Below, in pieces: positions 10,401 to 20,746 of a stretch of 26,758 bases of DNA (position 1 is the stretch's first letter; each line of letters starts with the position of its first letter). Both the position numbers and the translations under genes were made by a program. The DNA is from Fomitopsis serialis. Its lineage: Eukaryota; Basidiomycota; Agaricomycetes; Polyporales; Fomitopsidaceae. Below the pieces are notes generated by a model. That model was given only the letters and a program-made list of their open reading frames with translations, did no database searches and had not been told where the DNA came from. The stretch covers positions 1-26,758 of the forward strand of contig NW_025955453.1 in the NCBI RefSeq assembly GCF_022376445.1, read 5' to 3'.

Positions 10401-13256
10401 GACCGGCTCGAAAGCGAGCTCGAGCGCATGTCGAGGCGCAAGTTCAAGTTCACCGTCTCCATGCAGCGGTACGCCAAGTTCAACAAGGAAGAGCTCGAAA
10501 ACGCCGAGTTCCTGCTGCGCGCCTACCCCGATCTACAGATCGCGTACCTGGATGAGGAGCCTGGCGACAAGGGCAGCGACCCGAGGCTGTTCTCGATCCT
10601 CATCGACGGTCACTCAGAGTTCGACGAGAAGACTGGTAAGAGGAAGCCGAAGTTTCGCGTCGAGCTGCCTGGTAACCCCATCCTGGGTGACGGCAAGTCG
10701 GACAACCAGAACCACGCCATCATTTTTTACCGTGGCGAGTACCTGCAGCTCATCGATGCCAACCAGGACAACTACTTGGAGGAGTGTATCAAGATCCGGA
10801 ACATTTTGGGCGAGTTCGAGGAGTACGGCATCTCCAGCCAGAGTCCGTACGCGCAATGGGGCCAGAAGGAGTTCAAGAAGTCCCCAGTTGCTATCGTCGG
10901 CACTCGCGAGTATATCTTTTCGGAGAACATTGGCGTACTTGGTGACATCGCCGCCGGAAAGGAGCAGACGTTCGGTACCATGACTCCTCGTTGTCTGGCG
11001 TGGATTGGCGGTAAACTGCACTACGGACACCCGGATTTCCTGAACGCAACGTTCATGGCTACACGTGGCGGTGTGTCGAAGGCGCAGAAGGGCTTGCACC
11101 TGAATGAGGATATCTTCGCCGGTATGACTGCGCTGGCTCGTGGCGGTCGCATCAAGCACGCGGAGTACTACCAATGCGGTAAAGGACGTGATCTCGGTTT
11201 CGGTACCATCCTAAACTTCCAGACGAAGCTTGGCACCGGTATGGGTGAGCAGATGCTCAGCCGCGAGTACTACTATCTCGGTACGCAGCTGCCTCTCGAC
11301 CGGTTCTTGACGTTCTACTACGGACATCCTGGTTTCCACATCAACAACATTCTCGTCATCCTCTCTATTCAGGTGTTCATGGTCACTCGTAAGTGCGAAT
11401 TATAATGCTGTCTGACGTTCTGCTGACTGGCTGTATAGTTTTGTACCTGGGAACCTTGAACAAAGAGCTCGCGATTTGTACCACAGATGTCTCTGGGAAC
11501 GTCCCCGTCGGCCAGGATGGCTGCTACAATCTCAGCCCTGTCTTCGACTGGGTCAAGCGTTGCATCATGTCCATCTTCTTGGTGTTCTTCGTAGCGTTCC
11601 TGCCATTGTTCTTGCAAGGTGTGTGTCCTGATTTCACCCGCTGCGTTGCTGCGCTAAACGCTCTCCCTAGAACTGCTCGAGCGAGGCACCGGCAAGGCGT
11701 TGGTCCGACTCGGCAAGCAGTTCCTTTCGCTCTCCCCTATCTTCGAGGTCTTTTCGACGCGGATCTATTCACAGTCGATCGTAAGCAACTTGACATTCGG
11801 CGGTGCTCGCTATATTGCGACTGGACGAGGTTTTGCGACAACCCGGATCTCATTCACCATTCTATACTCCCGCTTCGCCGGTCCGAGCATTTACATGGGT
11901 ATGCGCAACGTCCTCTTGCTCACGTATGCGACCATGGCCCTTTGGACTCCCTATCTCATCTACTTCTGGTTCTCGGTCGTGTCTCTCTGCATTGCGCCCT
12001 TCGTCTTCAATCCTCATCAGTTCAACTTCCCGGACTTCATCATTGACTATCGCGAGTTCCTTCGTTGGATGTCTCGCGGTAATTCGCGTACGAAGGCGAG
12101 CAGCTGGTACGGTTACTGCCGTCTGTCGCGTACTATGATCACTGGCTACAAGAAGAAGAAACTCGGTCACCCCTCGGAGAAGCTGTCTGGCGATGTTCCC
12201 CGTGCGAGATGGCGGGCAGTGCTACTATCGGAGATCGTCTGGCCCATCTGCATGGCGGCCCTCTTCATCGTCCCCTATATGTTCGTCAAGTCCTTCCCGA
12301 CGAAGGGTAAGGAGAATCCGAGCGCTCTCATCCGTATTGCCGTGATCGCCGTCGGGCCTGTGGTCTGGAATGCAGCCATGCTTCTAGGCTTGTTCTTCGT
12401 GTCACTTTTCTTGGGACCGATGATGTCCGGCTGGACCAAGTTTGCATCCTTCATGGCATCTTTAGCGCACTTCCTGTGCTTGATCGGGCTGATCGCGTTC
12501 TTCGAGTTCTTCGTAAGTTGGTTGCACATTCATGGTGAACTGGAAATTGTACTCATACGTCATTCTAGTGGTTCTTGGAGCTTTGGGATGCCTCTCACGC
12601 TCTACTCGGAGTCATCTCCATTGTTGCAGTCCAACGTGCGATCCAGAAGTTCCTCATCTCGGTGTTCCTTTCTCGTGAGTACAAGCACGACGAGACTAAC
12701 CGTGCATGGTGGTCTGGAAAGTGGTACGGCCGTAATCTCGGTGCTTCTGCCTTCTCGCAGCCGGCGCGTGAGTTTGTCGTCAAGATCGTGGAGATGTCGC
12801 TCTGGAGTTCCGACTTCCTGATGGCGCACATCTTACTCGTCGTCTTGACGCCGCCCACCCTCATCCCCTTCGCCGATAAGCTGCATTCGACCATGATGTG
12901 TAAGTCGTCACCCTCAACTTGTCAGGATCGCGACTCACAGTTACCCCAAGTCTGGTTGCGCCCTTCGAAGCAGATCCGTCCTCCTCTCTTCTCTACGAAG
13001 CAGAAGCGGCAGCGCCGTTGGATTGTGAGTTTCGACTGTTATCATCAGCTTTGCCATTGTACACTGACAATTGTCGATCTAGGTGGTCAAGTACACAGTC
13101 GTTTACATGATTGTAGTTGCAGGTCTCGCCGCGCTCGTCGTGCTTCGTACGTTTTCGCTTACCGAACCTACACTGCCCCAAGCTGACCATTCCCCTACAG
13201 CCACGCTATTCCGGGACCGCATAACGTGGAACTGTACCTTATGTCAGAAAATCTAA
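7428..13256 (+). CDS. FKS1: 1,3-beta-glucan synthase catalytic subunit (GT48, FKS family), complete
   Basis: Plasma-membrane enzyme that polymerises cell-wall 1,3-beta-glucan from UDP-glucose, normally activated by Rho1. Exons: 7428-7599, 7676-7923, 7988-8605, 8661-9650, 9705-11388, 11439-11618, 11671-12512, 12569-12899, 12951-13024, 13083-13146, 13201-13256. All phases agree, giving 1,752 residues, normal for the family. The N-terminus is Pro/Gly/Asn-rich ([13 protein letters not shown]). The FKS1 N-terminal domain follows ([21 protein letters not shown], residues 141 on), then a first membrane cluster (about 390-640), the large cytosolic GT48 domain (about 690-1220, with [18 protein letters not shown] and HLNEDIFAG), and a second membrane cluster to the C-terminus. 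The regions matching echinocandin hot spots 1 and 2 are FLTSSFSQP (568-576) and DWVKRCIM (1274-1281). Intron 2 carries a long C homopolymer before its acceptor. The start ATG sits in GCCATGG and opens the typical N-terminus. Confidence 0.98.
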
Positions 13257-13484
13257 TGTCCCCTGCACGCTCTGGTTTCGGTGATACTAGGACGATTCCG
13301 CATTACGGCGGAGCTTCGGCAGACATTCATTGTATATCCGTATACTCACCTTTGGTTACCTGTGTAATATCAATAGAGTTCATTGCATGCATCGTATCAC
13401 AGACATGTTGTTCGACGTTGTTCCTGCAATTGGCATGGAAGATAAGGGAGTACAATGACGGCGATGGAGACTACATGAGAGAAA
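13257..13484. other. Intergenic region between convergent genes
   Basis: About 230 bases between the glucan synthase stop and the stop of the coiled-coil gene on the other strand. It must carry both 3' untranslated regions. I see nothing else. Confidence 0.6.
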
Positions 13485-14663
13485 CTACGACATAAGAACG
13501 GACATCGAGATTGGACGGTCGCGGATACTCTGCCGTGAGTTGCCATCTTCACGCAACACCGTCGCAACTTGCAACATCTTCGTGCTGTCCTGAGATCGAC
13601 GCTGCTAGCAGGTAAGGCGACCGATTATTGCGCAAGGTGAACAGGACGGACATACCTTGATAGCTTGCGTCGTCTTGCGCATCTCTTGCAGAACACTGGA
13701 GTCGCGCCTGCGAAACTCGTTCTCCTTCCCTCTAGTCTTTGGGGTTTCTTCCTGTTCCTTGTAACGAACAAGATCCGCACGCAGTCTCTCGATGATAAGC
13801 TCCAACTGCAGGACGATCATTTCTGTTGAACCTCTGGCGAAGGCGTGCATGGCCGTCTTGAGTTCGCAGTTTTCCTTCTCTAGGTCCTCGATTCTACGGC
13901 TGTTTTCGATGGCGAGCTCCTGCGAATCCTGCATAGTGCGGAGCTTCCCTTGCCACGCCCTTGCATCAGTGATCCGCCGAGCCGCCTCCTTCTCAGCCTT
14001 CACTTGAGCTTGTGCCAGGACGGCATTCTCGTTATGGAGTACGGCGATGCGGTCTTCTGCGCGCCGAGCCCGGGCCTCTACTTCGTGCCTGAGCTCACGC
14101 TCGGTCTCGAGTGCGATGGTCGACGCATCCACGCAGTCGTTCATGCGGCGTGAGGAAGAGCGAATGACTCCCTGCAATGAAGTCAGTTGCATGCGTAAGG
14201 CGTCCTTCTCTGCGGTCAGGTTGTGGATGTCCAGGCGAAGAAGGTCTTCGGTTGCACAGCGGGAGTCGCTCTCGTTCCTCGTCTTCAGCGTTTGAGGTGC
14301 AAGCACCTGGACACGCTGAGCAAGCCCTACAACGACGTTCCCTCCCGCATTCGTCCCGGGCTCGTCATCGGATGGAATTGGAGGTAGAGTGGCTGCCGAG
14401 TCAAATGCTGGAAGCAGAGAACCGTGATAAGCAGCGTCTAGACTGAGAGTCTTCTTCTTGTGAAGCAACGGAAACGGCCGTGCAGAACGCGAGTACCAGC
14501 CAAGTTCTCCAGAATTGCCATTACCGCAATGGCTGAACGGAGACCGCAGCGGTGTCGAGGGTGGCAGCCTTACGGACTGGGACCGCTTGATGCCAGCGAT
14601 CTTGTCCATGGCCAAGCGGGACCGAGACTGAGGCGTGGTGACCGGGGCAGGGAGGAGAGACAT
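13485..14663 (-). CDS. Coiled-coil protein, function unknown
   Basis: Two inferred exons, 14663-13656 and 13604-13485, give 375 residues. Residues 1-135 are Ser/Pro/Arg-rich and probably disordered (RSQSVRLPPSTPLRSP). Residues about 138-330 have dense heptad-like Leu/Ile/Ala spacing with many Glu, Arg and Lys (DIHNLTAEKDALRMQL, RRIEDLEKENCELKTA), typical of a long parallel coiled coil. I do not recognise a named family; a structural, cytoskeletal or septum-associated role would only be a guess. The intron 13605-13655 ends in TAGCAG, a tandem acceptor that would add or drop one Gln. The in-frame ATG at 14663 is preferred because no earlier ATG is in frame. The gene is divergent from the FHIP gene and convergent with the glucan synthase gene. 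Confidence 0.78.
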
Positions 14664-15287
14664 GCCAGTAGACCAAGAGCAATAAAACAAAGCAGATGGA
14701 AAGCGAGAAGCCAGGGCTTAAACTGCACGTACCAACGATCTGGGGATACCGGGAGACGTCTGCTACTGCAGGTTGCTGACGGGGGGTGGCGGGTGTTGTC
14801 AGCCTCTTCGAGCAACATTACACGATATGACCGCCGCAGCTGCGTTCCTAGTCCGACGGAACTCACCGCCTTTGTGTGCCCATTCGCCAAGCACGATGGC
14901 ATAATACCAATTGCGAGAAAGCGTGCATTGTGTCAAATCTCAATCGAGTCGCGCGTAGCAGTCCTTGGGTGGCATAGTAGGTTGGTTGGGATGCATAGAG
15001 CGAGCCACACTTCCTCCTCGATTCAAAGACGGATATTCTGGTCAGACTCAAAAGCGTAAGGAGAGATGGAGGTGGTGTAAAGTGTGGGCCAGCAGCGAGC
15101 AGGAGGAGGGGTAGGATAGACGCATACTTATTATTTAGATAAATAGGCAAGGCCGAGGAGAGGCCGAAGCATGATCGCGCCTCTCGACAACGCGCTCCTT
15201 CGCGTTCCAACCGAGTTCACTGCACGCTACCCTCTAGCACAAACTCATCGAGCTGCAGGACCCGGAGGCTTAGCCGTGCCTGCGGCC
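14664..15287. promoter_or_regulatory. Divergent upstream region of the coiled-coil and FHIP genes
   Basis: About 620 bases between two start codons on opposite strands. An AT-rich stretch near 15127-15146 (containing GATAAATAG), about 140 bases before the FHIP start, could be a core promoter element; this is inference. Some of the region nearest 14663 may be 5' untranslated sequence of the coiled-coil gene. No other gene is supported. Confidence 0.4.
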
Positions 15288-18200
15288 ATGGACTACTTCT
15301 CCAAGTTCCTTCGTTCGTCCAGTCAACCAAGTCCCAAAGTCGAGGTTCGGCTGCTCTCACTGGCAGTTGAGGTGATACGCGGTGCTGAGTACCCAGCAGG
15401 TCGACCATGCCCAAGAGTTCCATAAGTCATGGACACTCATCAAGGTTCGTAAGGCTTGAGCATGCCTATGTTATGCTCGAAAACTCACAATATGTCAGAA
15501 TACATTGGCACATCCTGACGAACGGCAACTCTCGAGAGGTATCCAGTCCACCGACGTTCCGGCGCATCTGCAGTCAATAGTAGACTCTCTCGTATGGGAG
15601 TCGACGCGAACCGAGGAAGGGTATGTGGCCAGATCATGGTCTCAAGCTTGTTTGTCTCACCCGCTCCAGAGGTACAGGTGCCTGCCTGGAATACTTGCTC
15701 AAGAACGGTGAGCTCTGAAATGCATCCTCTCATATCTGAGCCTCATGGCGCCCCGTAGATGTCTTGGGAACTCTTGTCAAGCTAAGCGAAGCAGACCGCC
15801 CATTTGGCACGCAAGCGGAGGTCCTAAGAGCGGTCCAGAACATGGTTGTCCTCCTGGACGAGCAATTTCTCGTACATTCGGCCGTTCACAAGGCCGTGCT
15901 GAGATTGCTGAGGAACTGCGTGGGCGACGACATCCAGGAGCAGCTTGATGGGCGCAACAAGGTCATGGGTGCTGCGGGTACCACCGTTCGCAGCCAGCCT
16001 TCCGAGTACGAGGAAGACCGTACGTGTACTACAGATCGTACAAGACTTATGCTGATCATTTGACTACAGTGGTTAATCTACTATGCATCTTGTGCAGCAG
16101 AATTCGGACATACCGGGAACTGCTCATGATCTTCTTTCACGACAAGCACTGGTATCGACCAGAGCCTCTATTCGCTGTAGAAGAGGAGGATGAAGATGAG
16201 GAGGACGAGGACGGGGAGACTTTGGTAGAGCAGGAAGCTGCAGAGCCGCCTGCTGAACAGGGTGTAGATGCGTCACGAACTCCACGCCCCGGCTCTCCAT
16301 CACCTTCCCAAGACACGGCGAGCTCTGCGCCTGCATCTTCTGTGACGAAGAAACCGGAGTATGAGTTTCTGCTCTTCAACTACCTACTCCGTTTCGTACA
16401 CCGAGAGGGGCGTATCGGCGACTTCGCGCGTGCTGGCCTACTTTTCCTCATGGACGTTGCCATGTCTCCGACGGGATCCCAAGGCCGTTCCACAGATGGC
16501 GTACAACTCTCGTCTTCAACCTCTTCGCTGCAGGATTCGTCGCAATCAGACCCCGCAACAGATGCAGCCCTCGCGTTGGCCGAATATATCATCGACGGAG
16601 ACTTCTCTGAAGTGCTTGCCGCCGGTGTCTCTGCGGTATACTCCCTCCTTCCCTCGAAGCTCGAGGTCCGACCTCCCGCGCCTGCAGAGAACGTGTCAGG
16701 CACTGCAATGGTTCTGGGAAGCACTACCGCAGAGCTGTCAGCAGAGGAGAAGGAGAAGGAGGAGGAAGCCCGCGAGAAGACTCGTGCCATGGGCGTCGAG
16801 GACGCGTCTAGTCCGGAGTTCAAGGCGCGTCTCGATCATTTCCTCAAGCTCCTCGAGTTCCTGCAGGATGTGCTTCGACGAAACATAGTTCGCGAAACCA
16901 GCGACGACAGCCTGGATCCGTCCACACTTGTGGGCTTCGCGATCGTTCAGTCTATCTTGGACGCGATCAGGAGGGTCTTCCTAGAGAACGTGCTATACCC
17001 CTCAATCCTGGAGTGCTCAGACGCAGACGGCAGTGCTGTCGCCGTCATGTCCTATATCGACATCATGATCCGCACGCTCCAAAATGGACAGCTCGCCGAC
17101 CTCCTTGTTGACTTCCTCATGAGCGAAGACAACAACGAGCTTGCGCGGAGCCGCATCAGGCACCAACATCACAACACCCTTACCCTCAATGGCAGTATGC
17201 CACCTGTCACGCGTGCCCCGGCGAACGACAAGGAGAAGAAGCTGCGACGACGGAGGAGCACAGCCATGGTTCTCTTAGAGATGGAAGCACCTGATGCACG
17301 CCGACAATCGGAGTACTTCACCTCGATGGGCCGTTTCACGCTCAAAGATTTGCTGCTGAGCAACCTACGATCGAAGACTCAGCCTACGGCGACCGCTGCC
17401 CTACAACTACTCCAGTCCCTGCTGTTTCAATATTGCCAGCTCTGCGTGGACCGGCTGCTTGTGGTCATCCGGGATCCGTATGCTACCAGCTTCCCGCAAC
17501 CGGCCGCGTTGGAAGCGCTCACGCAGGAAAAGCCAACAGCTGCGCCCGCGGAGGACGATGAGGAAATGTTCGTCTATCCTGGTGCCGACGATGCAGGATT
17601 AGCTCGCAGCGCTAGCCCGGCTCCAGACAACTCGATGCTCTTCGTCCAGCCTGACACCACTTACTGGACGCACGAACGCGAGATGGGTCTGTATCTGACC
17701 CTTGTCTCGCGTGTGGACCCAAACCACAACGAGGACGCCTTCAGCACAGGTTACGAGCACTACCTCCGGGACGCTCTGCTGTCCATCGAGAGCTCGATGT
17801 GCTTCCAGCAAGATATAGATCCTGAGGTAAGGTCGAAGATGAAGCACCGTCTGAACCCCAACGACCCCGTGCTCTCCTTGGTCCTGGAAGCGCTACGGAA
17901 GTTCTTCGCGAACACGCCAGAGATGAACATGGCACTGACAGGCGTCCTGGCGACCCTGGCGACATGTCCCGATCGCTCGCTCGCAGGCTGGCTGACGTTT
18001 GCGCCGAAGGACACCGACGCAGGGCCAAACGGGGCAAGTGCGGACAGTAACGTGTTCACGTACGGGGACGATGGAGATGACCGCTCAGTTGACTTCCGTA
18101 TTGAGGAGCGACTCGTAGCTGAGTCGCACTTCCTGCCCGCGTCCAGTATCGATGATCAGTCACGACCAGTCGTACATTCTGTCTTCCATGGGCTCGTCTC

Positions 18201-18876
18201 GCAACTGGAGCGCTACCGGCAGATGGTCCACAACTTTGACCAGTACCTGATGGAGCGGAGGCAGGGCCTCCTATTCAACGAGAATCTCACGGACGCGCTC
18301 ACTCTCGCCCTCGACTTCGAAGGAAACCCGGCACCGAAGTCGACAGCCACATTATCTGCTACAGGTACTGCGGTGCCGGAGCTCGTCGCACCCAGGCCAA
18401 AGCCAAAAGCCAAGTCTGCCTCGTCGACCCTCGTATCGTTCCTCACGCCTAAGAAGAACAAGCCGTCCAAAACGCTCCTTTCTGAGCCGACCACGCCTCC
18501 GCGAGGTGCTGATCGCGCTGTTGACGCGAGCCCATTCGGGCCACACTACCAGAAGACGGGCGCGATCGCCGTCGAGCCGTTCGCTGCACCTGCGCCGTCT
18601 TCGGGCCCATGGACGCCGAAGAAGTCGCGTCGGTGGAATGCAGACGAAGAAGACGTCTTTGGATCGTCAACGCAATGGGGTGAGAGCCGTTTCAAGGCGG
18701 AAGAGAGCGACGAGGAGGACGAGAGCGCGGAGGAGGAGAGGCTGGTGAAGCCGGCAAGCGTCACGCTGTCGAGACTACTGGACAATGTGGTGATCTTGGA
18801 AGAGTCGATCAAGGAGCTCGTCGCAATTATTCATGCGAGACGTAGCCTTGGAATCGACTCGATACGCTATCTGTAG
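15288..18876 (+). CDS. FHIP/RAI16-family protein (FTS-Hook-interacting protein), complete
   Basis: Family members join Hook and FTS in the FHF complex, which links dynein (and kinesin-3 indirectly) to early endosomes; in filamentous fungi this drives long-range endosome movement. Exons: 15288-15344, 15397-15444, 15499-15620, 15670-15707, 15759-16019, 16070-18876, giving 1,110 residues with matching phases. The start MDYFSKFLR lies in GGCCATGG. Recognisable conserved stretches are QEFHKSWTLIKNTLAHP, LEYLLKN, LVNLLCILCSRIRTYRE, FFHDKHWYRPEPLF and FNYLLRFVHREGRIGDFARAGLLFLMD, which identify the RAI16-like domain. An acidic run near residue 220 (EEEDEDEEDEDGE), other low-complexity inserts and a Ser/Pro/Lys-rich tail with an SDEEDESAEEE patch interrupt or follow the helical core. 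The first intron ends CAGCAG, so one Gln may be optional. The family is clear; the endosome role is by homology. Confidence 0.93.
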
Positions 18877-19085
18877 ATTATAGTACATATATACTCGCCC
18901 TTCGGACATGTGCATATGCTGGATTCGCATTCTATACCACACATCGAGTTTAGACGAGGTGACGGATAGCAATGGCAACATAAGTATGAGGTCCTCGATA
19001 CATACAATACAAGTTAGGGTGACACAGGAAATATATCATACAGTCCCGACCCACGAATAGGCCGAAAAGAGCGCGATGTCCACCG
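18877..19085. other. Short intergenic region between convergent genes
   Basis: About 210 bases between the stop of the FHIP gene and the stop of the J-domain gene on the other strand. It contains AT-rich stretches (GATTATAGTACATATATAC at 18876-18894, AGGAAATATATCATACAG near 19026) that suit 3' end formation on the two strands. No gene is supported. Confidence 0.5.
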
Positions 19086-20261
19086 TCATCTTGCAGCCTT
19101 GCGCCCTTTCGTAGCTGCACGTCCTCTTTTCTTGGGCGATGACGCAGCCTCAGTGTCTTTCGCCTTGTCTGCGAACAATTTGTCTTGCAACCTTGCGAAT
19201 TCTTCATCGTCAATGTCAGGCATTTCGACGGCGCCCTTCTTTGCTTTCTTCGCCGGCGGCCCCTCCTCCTCCTCGTCTGCTGCTGCTTTACCACGCTTCT
19301 TGCCCTTCTTGCCCTTTGATTGAGGCTCAGCATATTTCTCCGCAAGGCTATCGAAGAAGCGGTCTCTGTCCTTGTGCTTCTTCAAGATGAGGGCCTGCAG
19401 CACAGAATGGTCCTCCTCCGCCTCGCCGCTGTCTTCCTGCACCTCCTTCTCCTTCTCCTTCCCCTTCTCCTTCCCCTTCTTCTTCCCCTTTGCCTTCCCC
19501 TTCTCACTTCTCTTCCCCTTTCGCGCTCCAGGCTTGCCAGTGCCGTAGAACTCGTCCCACACACCGAGCTCCTTAGCGAGCTCTTCCGCCTCGTTAGCCT
19601 CCTTCTGGCTCTGCTTGCTGCGGACGAGTTTCGCCCTCTCGTCCTTGCTGCTCGACTCCCATTCCGGGAGAGATGGAAGGGTGCCATCTTTGATGAGCTT
19701 AGATATCATCACGATGAAACGTGCTTCGTCGTCGTGGGTAGAATGGGGGACGTGGTTCATAATGTCGCCGATACACCCATTCGTCTCGACATACGCCTGC
19801 TTGACGTCTTCGATCTCCTCCAGAGAACCTATATGGCATGAGCTCGAATCACGAACTGCATGGGCTGATAGCCTACCCTGATACCGTTTCTTGTCGTCAT
19901 CGAGTTTCTCTCTGGTGACACTGTCGAAGAGCTCCTCGAAGTACGCCTCCCAGCCATCCTCTCCGGGCGAGAGTCCCGCGCCGTCATCCGTCTTGCCCGT
20001 TTTGTCGTACCGCGACCTCCACTTCTCATCGGAGAGCACAGAATACGCAAAGCCGATCTGCTGGAACTTCAGCGACGCGTCGGCCTTGGCAGATTCACTC
20101 GCGGTGGCGTGTTTGTCAGGATGGTGCGCTAGGGCAAGCCGGCGATAGGCCTTCTTGATCTCGTCTGGCCTGGCGTCGCGGGAGACTGAGAGCACCTCGT
20201 ATAGATCTACAGACTCTGAGTCTGAGAAAAACTGCGAGATAGGATCCGCGCTGTCGTCCAT
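19086..20261 (-). CDS. DNAJC9-like J-domain protein (histone H3-H4 co-chaperone family)
   Basis: Two exons, 20261-19877 and 19828-19086, give 375 residues. The J domain spans about residues 19-90 (DLYEVLSVSRDARPDEIKKA) with the HPD triad at 47-49, which stimulates Hsp70 ATPase. After it comes a DNAJC9-type region (SLEEIEDVKQAYVETNG, RFIVMISKLIKDGTLPSLPEW). In animals this region binds histones H3-H4. The C-terminal half is strongly Lys/Glu-rich (KGKAKGKKKGKEKGKEKEKE), with basic clusters likely to be nuclear localisation signals. The intron 19829-19876 is 48 nt, a multiple of three without a stop, so retention would insert 16 residues between the Gly and the Ser of QGSLEEIEDV. An upstream in-frame ATG exists at 20444, but the ATG at 20261 starts close to the J domain as usual and is preferred. 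Confidence 0.92.
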   Translation of the reverse strand: MDDSADPISQFFSDSESVDLYEVLSVSRDARPDEIKKAYRRLALAHHPDKHATASESAKADASLKFQQIGFAYSVLSDEKWRSRYDKTGKTDDGAGLSPGEDGWEAYFEELFDSVTREKLDDDKKRYQGRLSAHAVRDSSSCHIGSLEEIEDVKQAYVETNGCIGDIMNHVPHSTHDDEARFIVMISKLIKDGTLPSLPEWESSSKDERAKLVRSKQSQKEANEAEELAKELGVWDEFYGTGKPGARKGKRSEKGKAKGKKKGKEKGKEKEKEVQEDSGEAEEDHSVLQALILKKHKDRDRFFDSLAEKYAEPQSKGKKGKKRGKAAADEEEEGPPAKKAKKGAVEMPDIDDEEFARLQDKLFADKAKDTEAASSPKKRGRAATKGRKAAR

Positions 20262-20746
20262 TGTGAGGGGGCGCAGGCACGAGCAAGAGTGGTTGAAGTG
20301 CGAGGCGCGACTCGGTCGCGACGCGTTTACTGACTGTGACGCGCTACACGTGACACCGCGTCCACGAAACGCGCCGAGGTCAGAAGCGGCCACTGTCCTT
20401 TCGCCAACCATCTTGTCGACAGCTTCATTCGAGCCCATAGACATTCAACTTCCAGTGGTACGTGTAACCTCTTTGCTACTCGTTTTTTTCTTTTCTTCGG
20501 TCACTATAGCCCTCAGATATCGAAGCCTGACTCTCCGTGCGGGACGTTGTCCGAGTCGAGTTTACGGAATCACGGCACAGCTGTTTACACGATGGTGTAC
20601 TTTGTTTTGCGTGAACAGCTTCATATTTCGATGCAACTAGGGCCGTGTCTCTGGGCTTCTTTACACTCTTCTAGATTACAGGATACATATTACGTGACAC
20701 GCATCGTGCCTCACTGCGAGATTCTGCAACGACAGGGGCTTTGTTT
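20262..20746. other. Intergenic region between two minus-strand genes
   Basis: About 485 bases upstream of the J-domain gene and downstream of the flavin monooxygenase gene. It holds the promoter of the former and the 3' flank of the latter. A pyrimidine run (TTTTTTTCTTTTCTTC) lies at 20484-20499. The open frame continuing to 20444 is not supported as coding. Confidence 0.5.

Noticed and set aside
20262..20444. Upstream in-frame ATG that would add 61 residues to the J-domain protein
   Set aside because: The extension is Ser/Arg-rich without conservation signals, and the ATG at 20261 places the J domain at the usual distance from the N-terminus.
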